7,643 bases of DNA, taken from the NCBI GenBank assembly GCA_002346525.1, contig DDZY01000080.1, positions 1 through 7,643 of the forward strand, given 5' to 3'. Within the stretch, counting starts at the first letter, position 1. The number at the start of each line of letters is the position of its first letter. The stretch is from Proteobacteria bacterium UBA2996 (GTDB lineage: Bacteria > Pseudomonadota > Gammaproteobacteria > Arenicellales > UBA868). Below the pieces are notes generated by a model. It saw only the letters and a list, made by a program, of their open reading frames with translations, ran no database searches and was not told the DNA's origin. Below, one piece after another: positions 6,585 to 7,643 of the stretch. The position numbers and the translations under genes are program-made.

Positions 6585-7592
6585 TTATACGGGGTCGATC
6601 AGCGTGACCAACTTTTCCATCAATATCAGCGAGGCATTATTCGAAAGTTGCTGGCCTTCTTCGATGTACTCCCAGACCGTTGCATCGCTTTTCCAGCCGC
6701 CTTGTTTCTTGATCAGCTCGAAGTCTACCCGTTCTCGAGCCGCCGAAGTGGAAAGGCCGCGGCGAAAACTGTGACTGCTCAACTCGGGCACGAAGTCGAA
6801 CTGACAGGCCTTGCCCAGGGTTTTGAGCAAGTCATTAATTGCCCCTGGGTTCAGAGGCCTGGGCGTCACCTGATCCCAGCGGTTAACCGGCCTAAAGAGC
6901 GGGCCGCTATCAATCTCAGCGCTATCCATCCAGGCCTTGATTGCTGTAGCCGGACAACAACCTGGTGTACCGAAAGGTAAGGCGCGGGCCAGCCCTGTCG
7001 CCTGTTGATCCGTTTTGGAGCGCGGCAACCGGATGATCAGGCCTTCCGGCTCCCAATTCAGATCACTGATTTGAATGGCCACCAGTTCGCTGCGACGAAA
7101 AGCGCCGAAAAAGCCGGTCAACACCAGGGCGATATCCCTATGCTTCTTTTTGCTATCCGGCAAACACCGCAGGTAATCCACCATTTGTGCGATGTGTTCC
7201 AGGCGTAGGGCCTTGGCCTTGCGTTTGGGTTGGCCATGAGTGCGACGAATGCCTTCCATGGTTTTCCGCACCAGGGGATCGCGCACCGGATCAGTGACGC
7301 CTTGGTAATGGTGCCACTGGCTAATGGCGGTGAGGTGGAGATCTAACGTCCGGGCGTTGAGCGATTCGGCCCTGGCGAGCAGATAGCGCACCACCGTATC
7401 TCGGTCAGTCGGCAACCGGCCACCCCATTTCTCAAATTGGCGAATGGCGGATCGGTAGGCCTTGCGGGTGTTATCGGAGGTGGCCGCCTGGAGGTAGTGC
7501 CGCAGTGACTCGGATTCCCGATGAGCAATCTGGTTCGATTCCTCATTACGTAATGCTAAGTCGGTGGCCATTTTGGGTGGTTTGGTGTTCAT
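6585..7592 (-). CDS. Tyrosine recombinase/integrase, possibly the element's resolution enzyme
   Basis: A 335-residue site-specific recombinase. An N-terminal SAM-like core-binding domain (about 25-115, with N-T-R-K-A-Y) is followed by a catalytic domain with all expected residues: R166 in F-R-R-S-E-L, K193 in S-K-T-D, H274 and R277 in H-S-F-R-R, W300 in G-G-W in place of the second His (common in Cre-like enzymes), and nucleophile Y309 in W-E-Y-I. The ATG at 7590-7592 has AGGAA eight bases upstream. It converges on the DUF1259 gene with a 29-bp gap and no clear terminator. No serine resolvase is present, so a TnpI/TnpS-like role in resolving cointegrates is plausible. An integrase of a separate island is the alternative. 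A related gene fragment sits at 1-23. Confidence 0.9.
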   Translation of the reverse strand: MNTKPPKMATDLALRNEESNQIAHRESESLRHYLQAATSDNTRKAYRSAIRQFEKWGGRLPTDRDTVVRYLLARAESLNARTLDLHLTAISQWHHYQGVTDPVRDPLVRKTMEGIRRTHGQPKRKAKALRLEHIAQMVDYLRCLPDSKKKHRDIALVLTGFFGAFRRSELVAIQISDLNWEPEGLIIRLPRSKTDQQATGLARALPFGTPGCCPATAIKAWMDSAEIDSGPLFRPVNRWDQVTPRPLNPGAINDLLKTLGKACQFDFVPELSSHSFRRGLSTSAARERVDFELIKKQGGWKSDATVWEYIEEGQQLSNNASLILMEKLVTLIDPV

Positions 7593-7600
7593 GAATTGGA

Positions 7601-7605
7601 TTCCT
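7601..7605 (-). promoter_or_regulatory. Ribosome-binding site of the tyrosine recombinase
   Basis: On the minus strand AGGAA lies eight bases before the ATG at 7592 and supports that start over the internal Met at codon 8. In the remaining upstream bases to 7643 I see no convincing pair of inverted recombinase-binding arms; a recombination site could lie further out. Confidence 0.55.
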
Positions 7606-7643
7606 ATCGGTGTGACCAGAAAGGCGGCTATGTACCGGCGTTA

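Larger units (their letters stand above)
24..7643. mobile_element. Tn3-family transposon with chromate-resistance cargo, right end not in window
   Basis: The unit comprises a Tn3-family transposase next to a recognisable left terminal repeat, a chromate-resistance operon, and a tyrosine recombinase that could serve as the cointegrate resolution enzyme. The left boundary is placed at 24 because homology to a disrupted recombinase gene stops there and because a 38-bp Tn3-type repeat aligned on its inner motif starts there. A boundary at the G-run 32-36 is the alternative. No matching right repeat was found in 3036-3204, 6556-6584 or 7593-7643. The recombinase, or even the chr operon, could therefore lie outside the original element. 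Resistance cargo on Tn3 elements, including chr genes (TnOtChr), is well known. Confidence 0.45.

Noticed and set aside
6556..6600. GGGGTC at 6591-6596 as an outer Tn3-type end near the end of the operon
   Set aside because: It lies within the last codons of the recombinase, and the inner motif found at the left end does not occur near it in either orientation.

Overview
The window looks like accessory DNA of a proteobacterium, probably gamma- or betaproteobacterial. This is inferred from the gene types and compact spacing; there is no rRNA or housekeeping gene to place it more exactly. It holds most of a Tn3-family transposon-like unit that carries a chromate-resistance operon and a tyrosine recombinase.

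Layout. Bases 1-23 encode on the minus strand a fragment, F-F-G-A-F-R-R, that matches the catalytic-arginine box of the complete tyrosine recombinase at the other end of the window. The match stops where a Tn3-type terminal inverted repeat can be placed (about 24-61), so the transposon appears to have inserted into a second, related recombinase gene. From 102 to 3035 (minus) is a full-length Tn3-family transposase with its D-D-E triad. A 169-bp divergent intergenic region (3036-3204) follows and is rich in palindromes. Next, on the plus strand, come chrB (3205-4134), chrA (4137-5594) and a gene for an exported protein with two DUF1259 domains (5647-6555). These three are closely spaced and probably form one operon. 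Converging on it is an intact tyrosine recombinase (6585-7592, minus). The last 51 bases are its upstream region. No right-hand transposon end is visible, so the element either continues past the window or has lost that end.

How it works together. ChrB is expected to sense chromate and control the operon, ChrA to export chromate from the cytoplasm, and the DUF1259 protein to act outside the cytoplasm in an unknown way. A 42-bp imperfect dyad runs from just upstream of a possible chrB -10 box into the chrB start codon and is the best operator candidate. The transposase would move the unit. No serine resolvase is present, so the tyrosine recombinase could resolve cointegrates, as TnpI or TnpS do in other Tn3-family elements, but its membership in the transposon is not proven here. 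The chr genes are visibly richer in G+C than the transposase gene (about 62% against 48% in one 60-base sample of each), which fits a mosaic origin.
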